NCBI GenBank assembly: GCA_964596115.1
Contig: CAZQRW010000021.1
Span: forward strand, 1-32,924
Reading direction: 5' to 3'
From: CAZQRW01 sp964596115
GTDB taxonomy: Bacteria > Hydrothermota > UBA3072 > B12-G15
Length of the DNA: 32,924 nucleotides
Shown: positions 15,401 through 20,999 of the stretch, one piece after another
Layout: each line of letters opens with the position of its first letter
Numbering within the stretch: the stretch's first letter is position 1
Made by a program: the position numbers and the translations under genes
The notes under the pieces: generated by a model
Databases searched by the model: none
What the model was told of the DNA's origin: nothing
The model's input: the letters and a program-made list of their open reading frames with translations, nothing else

Positions 15401-17051
15401 GGCAGAGACGGATATGAAGGCAGGTATACTATACTATAGTAAAAAGAATTACAGGGATGCTGTTCAATACCTGAGGGAGGCAGAGGGGATATTTAGGAAT
15501 CTGGGTGCCCGTGCCCTGCTCTCAAGGGTAAGGGAAATCCTTTCTGTATGCGCGGAGAAACTTGCAGGCAGGGGTGGTTATGCGGGGGTTACGACGGAAC
15601 TCGAGAGGCTCATATCCATTATAGACGCCGAGCAGAGGCTGGATAAGATATTGTCCCTGCTCATAGAGTTTCTCGGGGCAGAGAGGGGGGCGATCATATC
15701 CACGGTGGGAAGGGAACCAGAGATTGTCTCCTCCACAGGTATAGATAAATTAACGATGGAGGATGCAAGGAGGATATCAAGGACGATCACAGGGAGGGCA
15801 TCGAAGGGAGAGATACTTATATCGGATGATGCAGAAAAGGATGAGAGGTTCAGGGATGCTAAGTCCATATCGAGGAACAGGATAAAATCGATACTCTGTG
15901 TACCTATCATATCAGAGGAGAATATCTATGGTGTGCTCTACCTGGATTCCACGATAAAGAAGGGTGTGTTTATGCCCGAAGACAGGGATTTTCTCCAGTC
16001 CATAGGGCGAATTATAGGCATCCTTATATCAAAGGGAAACCTGATGGATAGGTTGAAAAATGAGAATGTAAGGATGAAAGATTTCTTTGGTCCCGGTAGA
16101 TCATTTAACGGTATTATCGGTGTTTCACCTGTTATGAAAGGGATATTTGAGATGATCAAGCAGATTGCACCAATGGATGCGAATGTGCTTATTACAGGCG
16201 AAACAGGTACAGGCAAGGGGCTTACAGCGGAGGTCATACACAAATTGAGTAAGAGAAGGGACGGGAAGTTTGTTACCGTTGAATGCTCCTCCATACCAAG
16301 GGAACTCCTCGAGAGTGAACTCTTCGGGCACAGGCAGGGCTCCTTTACAGGTGCGGTAAGGGATAAGGAAGGGATGTGTGAGGTTGCCCATAAGGGGACC
16401 TTATTCCTTGATGAGATAGGTGAACTCCCAATGGATATACAATCAAAGCTGCTCCACCTTACAGATACGGGTGAGATAAGGAGGATTGGTGAGACAGAAT
16501 GGAGGAAGGTGGACCTGAGGATCATCGCAGCCACGAACAAGGACCTCGAACTTGCCATAGCGATGAAGGAGTTCCGCTCCGACCTCTTCTACAGGCTGAA
16601 CCATTTTCATATTCACCTTCCGCCCTTGAGGGAGAGGACAGAGGATATACCCCTCATTGCTGAGCAGAGGCTTGAGATACTGAACAGCCGTTCAGAAAAA
16701 AGTATAGAGGGTATTTCAAACGCTGCGATGAATGCGATGGTAAACTATCCCTGGCCCGGCAATGTAAGGGAATTGATAAATACGATAGAGGTGGTATTTT
16801 ATCAGAAGAAGGGGGGGATGATAGGAATAGGCGACCTTCCAGAAAAGATAAAGACGACATATATGGCAGAATCAAAGGAAATAAGATATGTGAGGGACAA
16901 ACTGAGGAGGGATACCATCCTGAATGAACTGGACCTTACCGGATGGAACATAAAGAGGACGGCGGAGAGATTGAATGTATCAAGGAGACACCTCTACAGG
17001 ATTATGGAACGGTTGGGGATAAAAAGAAAAAAACAGAGGAAAAAACCGTAA
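12411..17051 (+). CDS. Ser/Thr kinase-like - STAND ATPase - TPR - GAF - sigma-54 AAA+ - Fis HTH regulator
   Basis: A 1546-residue transcription activator for sigma-54 RNA polymerase. Residues about 5-265 are a protein-kinase domain with the catalytic loop HGDLKPSHI (H121, D123), DPG in place of DFG, and the APE motif in AYAAPEAL. Residues 270-500 are a second ATPase with Walker A GKKGIGKTS (284-292) and Walker B NVILIDEP, as in PknK/MalT-like STAND proteins. About 560-1040 is a TPR superhelix. About 1060-1215 is GAF. About 1235-1465 is the sigma-54 AAA+ module with GETGTGKG (1263-1270), GSFTGA (1310-1315, a variant of GAFTGA that contacts sigma-54) and LFLDEIGELP. The C terminus is a Fis-type HTH (WNIKRTAERLNVSRRHLYRIM). 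Likely targets are the two sigma-54-type promoters in the window. There is no receiver domain, so the signal probably enters through kinase, TPR or GAF. Confidence 0.92.
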   Translation: MSIKDLRHLKQITSGRFGKIFEDTKNEEILYKIGAPEDREILRNQFFLLKSLDSPNFAKVYEWIENKEFCGYSIERIIWPQINIWGKDITREGGKKYEMVKSVLLNILDAIQYMHKKGVIHGDLKPSHIFVSKDGEIKIIDPGYDPDILTPAYAAPEALLGEVTESSDIYSIGIIFYEILTGKVAYPGSIQEIIEKKFNEELPPLPSIDKFIPPVLDDLLFRMISPKAEMRYRNIDEIWMDIRLKKGIKVRTSFIPVFVDREEELNFFERALSEEEPRIMFIIGKKGIGKTSLLHQMKIRSLQNGISVRMLGARDFSDWNVKSTDKNVILIDEPENIERIIQILRDKKDIIPFSNILIVITSYNPPNLGEDFPLEKRTFELKPLKRDDIVEISTLNFPNLKNRGRLIEFISERSEGNPLLIYILFHSLCKNGLIERIGKEYEFKVNEAKLTEAEVPGILKLRADELSREEKKLAKHLSIFGIPVDIGFIESVGLSRPYLVLMQLVSRGILTKKGGKVFFNNEWMREYFFKLLKRDEKKNIHRLIASSKVIRDPEILYRSQEILGMTGEAVRSLWRAARERIKAGDYKAGLEFLKKSIKLKKDRLLSIIVARLYDLTGDFGNAASMYHSLQKGFPDKPFFLFKEGMNLRRIGENKRAESIFKGLLKRKIIPFRQRVIYEYGRLLLAEKQGDKAEKLIESIKGKYTIPGIPYLKALIYYEKKAFEDAITVCKDALKKNYSDMYKKAFLNLIGISFQGLEKYEESIDYFKMCIELDRKINDRLNEAVHRSNIGFSLLRLDRYSDAVTEIEDAIGVFRRLRNFELEKYALANLAIIFLRLGNWDELKKRIWDFEKYYNKVDILLRESLFYTHLYQGNFEEAKKLLNDLKKDRELFLIAQGHLHFQRGDYKGSEEFFLESLKILREQRDRREISSKLAESLFYQGNIEEAREIITPFVDDISSISSPFEKASLLSTYGLLSGVRYLKEARLMFSDMGLPFYVAETDMKAGILYYSKKNYRDAVQYLREAEGIFRNLGARALLSRVREILSVCAEKLAGRGGYAGVTTELERLISIIDAEQRLDKILSLLIEFLGAERGAIISTVGREPEIVSSTGIDKLTMEDARRISRTITGRASKGEILISDDAEKDERFRDAKSISRNRIKSILCVPIISEENIYGVLYLDSTIKKGVFMPEDRDFLQSIGRIIGILISKGNLMDRLKNENVRMKDFFGPGRSFNGIIGVSPVMKGIFEMIKQIAPMDANVLITGETGTGKGLTAEVIHKLSKRRDGKFVTVECSSIPRELLESELFGHRQGSFTGAVRDKEGMCEVAHKGTLFLDEIGELPMDIQSKLLHLTDTGEIRRIGETEWRKVDLRIIAATNKDLELAIAMKEFRSDLFYRLNHFHIHLPPLRERTEDIPLIAEQRLEILNSRSEKSIEGISNAAMNAMVNYPWPGNVRELINTIEVVFYQKKGGMIGIGDLPEKIKTTYMAESKEIRYVRDKLRRDTILNELDLTGWNIKRTAERLNVSRRHLYRIMERLGIKRKKQRKKP

Positions 17052-17061
17052 CCATCAAGCG
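17004..17061 (+). repeat. 58-bp direct repeat, copy A (regulator 3' end)
   Basis: This copy covers the last codons and stop of the sigma-54 regulator plus 10 bp. It matches 18289-18346 with only a few substitutions and a shifted A-run. The two copies bracket a 1.2-kb cassette. Confidence 0.9.
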
Positions 17062-17073
17062 AAGGAGGTTATA

Positions 17074-17649
17074 ATCAACAAAAGGACGCTTCTTTTGGGA
17101 ATCATCATTGTTATACCTTTATTTTCTGAGAATTTTGTTCCTTTCAATGCTGCAATCACTGATTACGAGAATTGGTATTTAGACCAAAAGAGTAGATCTG
17201 ACTTTTTTAATGATATTGAGAGAATAGAGACATCTTTAGGAGGTATATTTTGTGGTTGTTTTAATAATAAAGTTTCAAACATACCTTCCTTACCCGTGGA
17301 TAGAGCTACAAAATTTCAATACCACGTTAAATATTCTGCTAACGGTTCTTCTATCGAATTTAGTGGTACCCTTGCAAGAGATTTAGATCACTTTAAATTT
17401 ACAGATGAGTTAATAAAATGGAAAGAAGATATTAAGCCTGTTACAATAAAAGGTATAAATTCGGATATGTTTTTTGCAATATGCAAACTTAATAATCAAT
17501 GGCTCGCTCAAAAACGTAATTATCCATGGTTAAGTTACTTCTGTGGTGTATTGGCTAATGTTGGTTGTGCCGGTCTTGGCGGTGCAGGAAGCTTTTTATG
17601 CTCCGGTGTTTATGGTGCAGTCAATACTTATATTCAAAATCATTCGTGA
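17074..17649 (+). CDS. Secreted Cys/Gly-rich protein of unknown function, non-canonical start
   Basis: I do not recognise this protein. Read from ATC at 17074 it has a textbook signal peptide (INKRTLLLGIIIVIPLF..., cleavage near PFNAA), and AAGGAGG lies five bases before that codon. No ATG, GTG or TTG exists there; the first standard start is TTG at 17095, which would lose the positively charged n-region. The mature part has an FCGCF motif, a central beta-rich stretch, and a glycine-rich hydrophobic tail (CGVLANVGCAGLGGAGSFLC) resembling tails of some bacteriocins. The next gene encodes a membrane protein seven bases downstream, as an immunity or export partner might be arranged. It lies inside the cassette bounded by 58-bp repeats. 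Either the start is a rare AUC or the gene has lost its ATG. Confidence 0.55.
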   Translation: MNKRTLLLGIIIVIPLFSENFVPFNAAITDYENWYLDQKSRSDFFNDIERIETSLGGIFCGCFNNKVSNIPSLPVDRATKFQYHVKYSANGSSIEFSGTLARDLDHFKFTDELIKWKEDIKPVTIKGINSDMFFAICKLNNQWLAQKRNYPWLSYFCGVLANVGCAGLGGAGSFLCSGVYGAVNTYIQNHS

Positions 17650-17656
17650 GGAAAAA

Positions 17657-18214
17657 ATGATAGGAAATGTAGAGATTCTTTTTTTAATAATATTGGTTCT
17701 ATTATTTGGTGGATTATCACTCTTTACTCAAAGAAAAACAAGTAAAAAGGCTATTTTCTGGTATATAATCGCCCTTTCTCTCATTCTTATTTTATCGCTG
17801 GTGGGGATTTTTTTCGAGTCTGCAGAGAAGGGTTTTTATTTTATCCTGTTCTGGTTTGGGGGGTGCGGGGTGCTTATTCTTCTTGGCATAATTATGGGTT
17901 TTTCGGGGTTCAAAAAATCTGATTTGTTCCATCCCGATGAGAATATAGGAAAAATCCTGAGAGTTTCTATGTCTGGAGGCTTTATTGGTGGTGCAATATT
18001 TTCAGCAATTTTATATTTTGGGCTTCATTTTCCTCTTTATATTTCCATTGTGGAGCTAACCTTACCTTTCTTTTTTTCATACGTTTTTCTTCCCACCATT
18101 TGTGAAAAATCCTCAAGGGACAATCGTTCTATCATAAAGGTTTTTCTTATTGGTTTTACCATATCATTATCAACTTTTTTTATGATAATCGGTGCAAAGG
18201 GGTTATCTGGATAA
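17657..18214 (+). CDS. Polytopic membrane protein of unknown function
   Basis: A 185-residue protein with about five to six hydrophobic helices and few charged residues, so an inner-membrane protein. One loop carries KSDLFHPDENIGKILRV. No transporter or enzyme motif is recognisable. The ATG at 17657 has GAGG six bases before it, and longer in-frame starts upstream lie inside the preceding gene. It follows the secreted Cys/Gly-rich gene by 7 bp and is presumably co-transcribed. An immunity or export role for that product is a guess from position and size only. Confidence 0.6.
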   Translation: MIGNVEILFLIILVLLFGGLSLFTQRKTSKKAIFWYIIALSLILILSLVGIFFESAEKGFYFILFWFGGCGVLILLGIIMGFSGFKKSDLFHPDENIGKILRVSMSGGFIGGAIFSAILYFGLHFPLYISIVELTLPFFFSYVFLPTICEKSSRDNRSIIKVFLIGFTISLSTFFMIIGAKGLSG

Positions 18215-18288
18215 GAAGAACACAACCATCCTTTTAGGACTATTCTTGACAATAGCCTTAGTCAAAATATCATTAGAACTATGAATAA

Positions 18289-18346
18289 ATGGAACGGTTG
18301 GGGATAAAAAGAAAAAATAGAGGGAAAAAACCGCAACCATCAAGCG
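18289..18346 (+). repeat. 58-bp direct repeat, copy B
   Basis: Near-identical copy of the sigma-54 regulator's 3' end (17004-17061), including its distinctive ACCATCAAGCG end. Here it encodes nothing obvious and runs straight into the first operator palindrome. It marks the right edge of the cassette. Confidence 0.9.
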
Positions 18347-18368
18347 TATGTGACATTTATGTCACATA
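18347..18368. promoter_or_regulatory. operator palindrome 1
   Basis: TATGTGACAT and its exact reverse complement ATGTCACATA are separated by TT. First of three TGTGAC/GTCACA dyads upstream of the sigma-54-type promoter, centred about 180 bp before it. A candidate enhancer site for the Fis-type HTH of the 12.4-kb regulator; a CRP/FNR-type regulator is the alternative. Confidence 0.7.
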
Positions 18369-18406
18369 GTAACATCCTGATTATCAAAATGCTATCAAAA
18401 TCATAA

Positions 18407-18437
18407 CTATATATGTGACATTGTGTCACATATATAG
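18407..18437. promoter_or_regulatory. operator palindrome 2 (14-bp perfect arms)
   Basis: CTATATATGTGACA and its exact reverse complement flank TTG. This is the strongest dyad of the array, sharing the TGTGACA core, centred about 115 bp before the sigma-54-type promoter. Confidence 0.75.
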
Positions 18438-18468
18438 TATATTGCTAATCAATGCACTAAAAAATAAA

Positions 18469-18485
18469 TGTGACCTAATGTCACA
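18469..18485. promoter_or_regulatory. operator palindrome 3
   Basis: TGTGAC and GTCACA are separated by 5 bp, giving a 17-bp dyad with the same half-site spacing as palindrome 2. It is the promoter-proximal member, about 60 bp before the sigma-54-type promoter. Confidence 0.65.
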
Positions 18486-18536
18486 GTATTAGGGAAGGCT
18501 TAATTTTTAGTTCTTTGATTTTCAATCTACTAATTT

Positions 18537-18553
18537 TTGGAACAAGATTTGTA
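18537..18553 (+). promoter_or_regulatory. candidate sigma-54 promoter of the peptide operon
   Basis: TTGGAACAAGATTTGTA has GG (18539-40) and GT (18551-52) exactly 10 bp apart. It differs from the consensus at the -12 C, but 14 of 17 positions equal the stronger element at 3283-3300. The predicted start near 18564 leaves a leader of about 26 nt with an AAAAAGGAGG ribosome site. The three dyads upstream are at distances usual for sigma-54 enhancers. Confidence 0.6.
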
Positions 18554-18589
18554 GCTAAAATATTGTAAACAATAAAAAAGGAGGTTGAT

Positions 18590-18760
18590 ATGTTTTTTCT
18601 GGTTCATCTTTTGGCAATTCTTTTAAGTTTCTTTCACCCTGTAGCAAAGAGCAGTGATGTGGGTAGTGTTATTTCTAATCATAAGACACCTGTTATTCAG
18701 ATATGCGGTGGTGGTCCCAACAGTGGTGGTGGTGGGATACCAGATGAGCCGCACGACTAA
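18590..18760 (+). CDS. 56-aa secreted peptide, Gly-rich with a single Cys
   Basis: A short gene with a strong ribosome site (GGAGG, five bases before the ATG). Residues 1-19 form a hydrophobic signal-like segment (FFLVHLLAILLSFF). The remainder is SSDVGSVISNHKTPV followed by a cysteine at 39, a glycine-rich stretch (CGGGPNSGGGGIPDE) and an acidic end. It is exactly as long as the two cysteine peptides 2 kb downstream, though their cysteine pattern is absent. It is the first gene after the sigma-54-type promoter and lies 10 bp before the Hfq-like gene. Function unknown; a secreted signal or modified peptide precursor is plausible. Confidence 0.6.
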   Translation: MFFLVHLLAILLSFFHPVAKSSDVGSVISNHKTPVIQICGGGPNSGGGGIPDEPHD

Positions 18761-18770
18761 GGAGGTAAAA

Positions 18771-18965
18771 ATGGGACTTACGGTCAATAAGAAGAGGCAC
18801 CTCGTAAAGATTGTAACCCTTGATGGTTCAAGGTTTGAGGGGGAGGTCATCAAGAGGGATGAGAAGGGTTTTACGATGAAGGTGTTTGGGCCCTTTGGAA
18901 GGGAGAGGATTATATTGATCTATCACCAGGCGATCTCTCTTCTTGAAGACGAAGGATGGAGGTAA
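18771..18965 (+). CDS. Hfq/Sm-like RNA-binding protein
   Basis: A 64-residue protein with the Sm fold signature. The Sm1-like block is VKIVTLDGSRFEGEVIKRDEK (conserved G and D positions), and the Sm2-like block is LIYHQAISLL, close to the YKHAIS motif that marks bacterial Hfq. It lacks the longer C-terminal tail of enterobacterial Hfq. Hfq hexamers bind U-rich small RNAs and mRNAs. This could be the genome's Hfq or a specialised paralogue for the peptide operon. GGAGG precedes the ATG at 18771; longer in-frame readings from upstream overlap the peptide gene and lack a ribosome site. Confidence 0.65.
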   Translation: MGLTVNKKRHLVKIVTLDGSRFEGEVIKRDEKGFTMKVFGPFGRERIILIYHQAISLLEDEGWR

Positions 18966-18997
18966 TTTAAGGGGTAAGTAAGAAATTACCACTACAT

Positions 18998-20392
18998 ATG
19001 ATTGATGCAAACAAGGAAATCCTGAAAATTTTGGACATAGCACCTGTCCCGGTAATAGGTTGGGATGTGAAGGGGAGTATTGTGTATTATAACCTCCGTG
19101 CAGCGTCGGATTTTGGATGGAATTATACCTATTTGCCGGAGGTTAAAATCAATGATCTACTGAACGTAGACCTTGATATCCTTCCACCCGGTGAGGCAAT
19201 AATCCATAGTTCAAAGGTAAAAACCCTCCCGGGTGGGGAAAGGATATTTGAATGGACATCTTTTTTTGTAAATATGGAGCACATCTCTGGTTTAACCATT
19301 GGTAAGGATATAACAGAGGTAAGGATAATGCAGAAAAGGATGGAGGATCTGGAAAAGCTTGCATCCACGGGTATGCTTGTTACGCAGATATCCCATGAAA
19401 TAAATAATATAGTAATGGGTGTAATGGCATCTTTTCAATCTATCATTGAGAAGGTAAAGACAGACGAGTTGTATGAAGAAATTAGTGAGGTGAAAAAAAC
19501 CCTGGAGAGAATGGTTTCTCTTGCAAGAACCCTCATTTTATTTACAAGGAAACCAAGAAACAGGGCGTCAGTAGAGATCACCAAAATAGTATATGATGTA
19601 ACCAATTTCGTCAAACATTTGATTCCAACCAATGTCAAACTGGCACTTGAATTGCCTGAGAATAAAATATTTGCAGATATTCCTGAAGAAGCCTTATACC
19701 AGATACTCTTAAATCTTCTTATAAATGCCAGGGATGCTATGAACGGGTATGGGATGATAAGGGTTGTAGCAAAAAAAGAGGAAACAGGGGGCAAACACAT
19801 TGTTCGGCTTGAGGTTTCTGATAGTGGAGAGGGTATGGAAGAAGAAATAATGAAGAGGATATTTGAGCCATTCTTTACTACAAAGTTGGATGGTACGGGG
19901 ATTGGTTTATTCACTGTGCACGAACTTGTAACAATGTTTGGAGGTAAAATAAAGGTTAAGAGTAAAAAAGGTAAAGGAACTTCCTTTAGAATTTATTTGC
20001 CATATACCAGGGAGGAGACAAGAATGGCAGAGCCAACGACCAGTAGTTTATCTATTCTCTTTATTGAGGATGAGGAGAGCATCTTGAAGTTAGGGGAAAG
20101 AATACTTGAAAAGAAGGGTTATCGGGTCTTACCTGCAGAGAATGGCAAAAAAGCAATGGAAATAATGAAGAATTTTAAGTTTAATGTTGCCGTTATAGAC
20201 CAGACCCTGCCAGATATATCGGGTAGAAAATTGATAGAGTTGATAAGGAGTAAGTACCCTGGCTCGAAAATTCTGCTTTCCTCGGGTGATGTAGACCCTA
20301 CCCTCGTTACATCGGTTGATGCTACCCTTCAGAAGCCCTACACACCGGCAGAACTCATCCTCTCCATTGAAAAAATGATAGATAGAAAATAG
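18998..20392 (+). CDS. Soluble hybrid sensor histidine kinase (PAS-HisKA-HATPase-REC)
   Basis: A 464-residue cytoplasmic kinase without membrane segments. A PAS-like domain (about 1-110; APVPVIGWDVKGSIVYYN) is followed by a DHp domain with phospho-acceptor H133 in QISHEINN. The ATPase domain has N box LLINARDAM, G1 DSGEGM, F box FEPFFTT and G2 GTGIGLF. The C-terminal receiver starts with LFIEDEES and has the phospho-acceptor D401 in VIDQTLPD and the lysine in LQKPYTP. The output is unknown. The sigma-54 regulator has no receiver domain, so a direct phosphorelay to it is not obvious; the histidine-kinase-like protein at 2.7-3.2 kb could be a phosphotransfer partner. No good Shine-Dalgarno precedes the ATG. 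Confidence 0.93.
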   Translation: MIDANKEILKILDIAPVPVIGWDVKGSIVYYNLRAASDFGWNYTYLPEVKINDLLNVDLDILPPGEAIIHSSKVKTLPGGERIFEWTSFFVNMEHISGLTIGKDITEVRIMQKRMEDLEKLASTGMLVTQISHEINNIVMGVMASFQSIIEKVKTDELYEEISEVKKTLERMVSLARTLILFTRKPRNRASVEITKIVYDVTNFVKHLIPTNVKLALELPENKIFADIPEEALYQILLNLLINARDAMNGYGMIRVVAKKEETGGKHIVRLEVSDSGEGMEEEIMKRIFEPFFTTKLDGTGIGLFTVHELVTMFGGKIKVKSKKGKGTSFRIYLPYTREETRMAEPTTSSLSILFIEDEESILKLGERILEKKGYRVLPAENGKKAMEIMKNFKFNVAVIDQTLPDISGRKLIELIRSKYPGSKILLSSGDVDPTLVTSVDATLQKPYTPAELILSIEKMIDRK

Positions 20393-20393
20393 G

Positions 20394-20507
20394 ATGGATA
20401 AAAAACTTAAATTGATACTTAACAACGTAGATATTGGTGAGTTTTTACTTCCCTATCAAAGGATACATTCTGCAAGTTCATGTTTCAGGAGGAGAAAGTT
20501 TGTTTAG
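20394..20507 (+). CDS. possible 37-aa ORF
   Basis: An ATG begins one base after the kinase stop codon and opens 37 codons (MDKKLKLILNN... ending FRRRKFV). No family is recognisable, and it has no signal sequence or own ribosome site beyond AGGATG. It could be translated by reinitiation after the kinase, or it could be chance. Confidence 0.22.
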   Translation: MDKKLKLILNNVDIGEFLLPYQRIHSASSCFRRRKFV

Positions 20508-20511
20508 ATTG

Positions 20512-20538
20512 CCTGCATCCTTTTAGATAGGGTGCAGG
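20512..20538 (+). other. hairpin before the twin peptide genes
   Basis: CCTGCATCC and GGGTGCAGG pair over 9 bp (one G-U) around a 9-nt loop. It is followed by AAAAAGAATTTTT rather than a clean U-run, so it is a poor terminator. It could stabilise the downstream peptide mRNA or mark a processing point. Confidence 0.4.
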
Positions 20539-20584
20539 GAAAAAGAATTTTTCGATCAACTACGATCAACCAATGGAGGTAAAT

Positions 20585-20755
20585 ATGTCACAAAAAATAT
20601 CCTCAATTATTGGTTTTCTTGTAGTAATGTTGAGTTTTGTTTTATCTTTGCAGATAAAGGCTGATGAAAAACCTCTTCCGGGAGGTGGATATAAGGATGC
20701 ATATGGTCATTGTCTATGTGGTGGAGGAGATTGCAGGCCCTGCAATTTTCAATAA
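20585..20755 (+). CDS. 56-aa secreted cysteine peptide 1
   Basis: Signal peptide at residues 1-31 (hydrophobic IIGFLVVMLSFVLSL, cleavage near LQIKA-DE), then a short mature region KPLPGGGYKDAYGH and the cysteine module CLCGGGDC followed by RPC. The spacing C-x-C-x4-C-x2-C is identical in the next gene. ATG at 20585 is chosen because the ATGGAGGT at 20573 is its Shine-Dalgarno. Short NVEALA-type peptides beside beta-propeller genes in Bacteroidota look comparable in layout, but the NVEALA motif itself is absent. The four cysteines could form disulfides, bind metal or be modified; adjacent CxxC-bearing genes favour redox handling. Confidence 0.7.
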   Translation: MSQKISSIIGFLVVMLSFVLSLQIKADEKPLPGGGYKDAYGHCLCGGGDCRPCNFQ

Positions 20756-20771
20756 CTTAAAGGGAGGAAAA

Positions 20772-20942
20772 ATGAAAAAAAAGATAGTTTCCCTTATCGG
20801 TATCGTTATTCTATTGGTCAGTATTTTTACTACCTTCAATGTTTCGGCGAACGTTCAACCACAGTATAAAGGATATGCTGCATCTCTAGGTGGTGCATGT
20901 ACCTGCTACGGAAATAACTGTTCACCCTGTAGGTCTCAATAG
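20772..20942 (+). CDS. 56-aa secreted cysteine peptide 2
   Basis: Paralogue-like neighbour of peptide 1, of equal length and with the same cysteine pattern. The signal peptide is residues 1-27 (KKKIVSLIGIVILLVSIFTTF, cleavage near VSA-NV). The mature part is VQPQYKGYAASLGGA, then CTCYGNNC and SPC, giving C-x-C-x4-C-x2-C. Only the module and the overall plan are shared; the rest has diverged, which argues that the cysteine spacing is under selection. It lies 16 bp after peptide 1 with a GGGAGG ribosome site, and a GC-rich hairpin follows its stop codon. Confidence 0.7.
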   Translation: MKKKIVSLIGIVILLVSIFTTFNVSANVQPQYKGYAASLGGACTCYGNNCSPCRSQ

Positions 20943-20954
20943 TAACAATCACTT

Positions 20955-20979
20955 CCAGGGAGGGGTATTCCCTCCCTGG
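20955..20979 (+). other. 10-bp GC-rich hairpin between peptide 2 and the propeller gene
   Basis: CCAGGGAGGG and its exact complement CCCTCCCTGG enclose a 5-nt loop. No T-tract follows, so complete termination is unlikely. The hairpin may protect the 3' end of an abundant peptide mRNA or reduce read-through into the propeller gene. Confidence 0.65.
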
Positions 20980-20999
20980 GGAAACCAATGGAGGTAACT

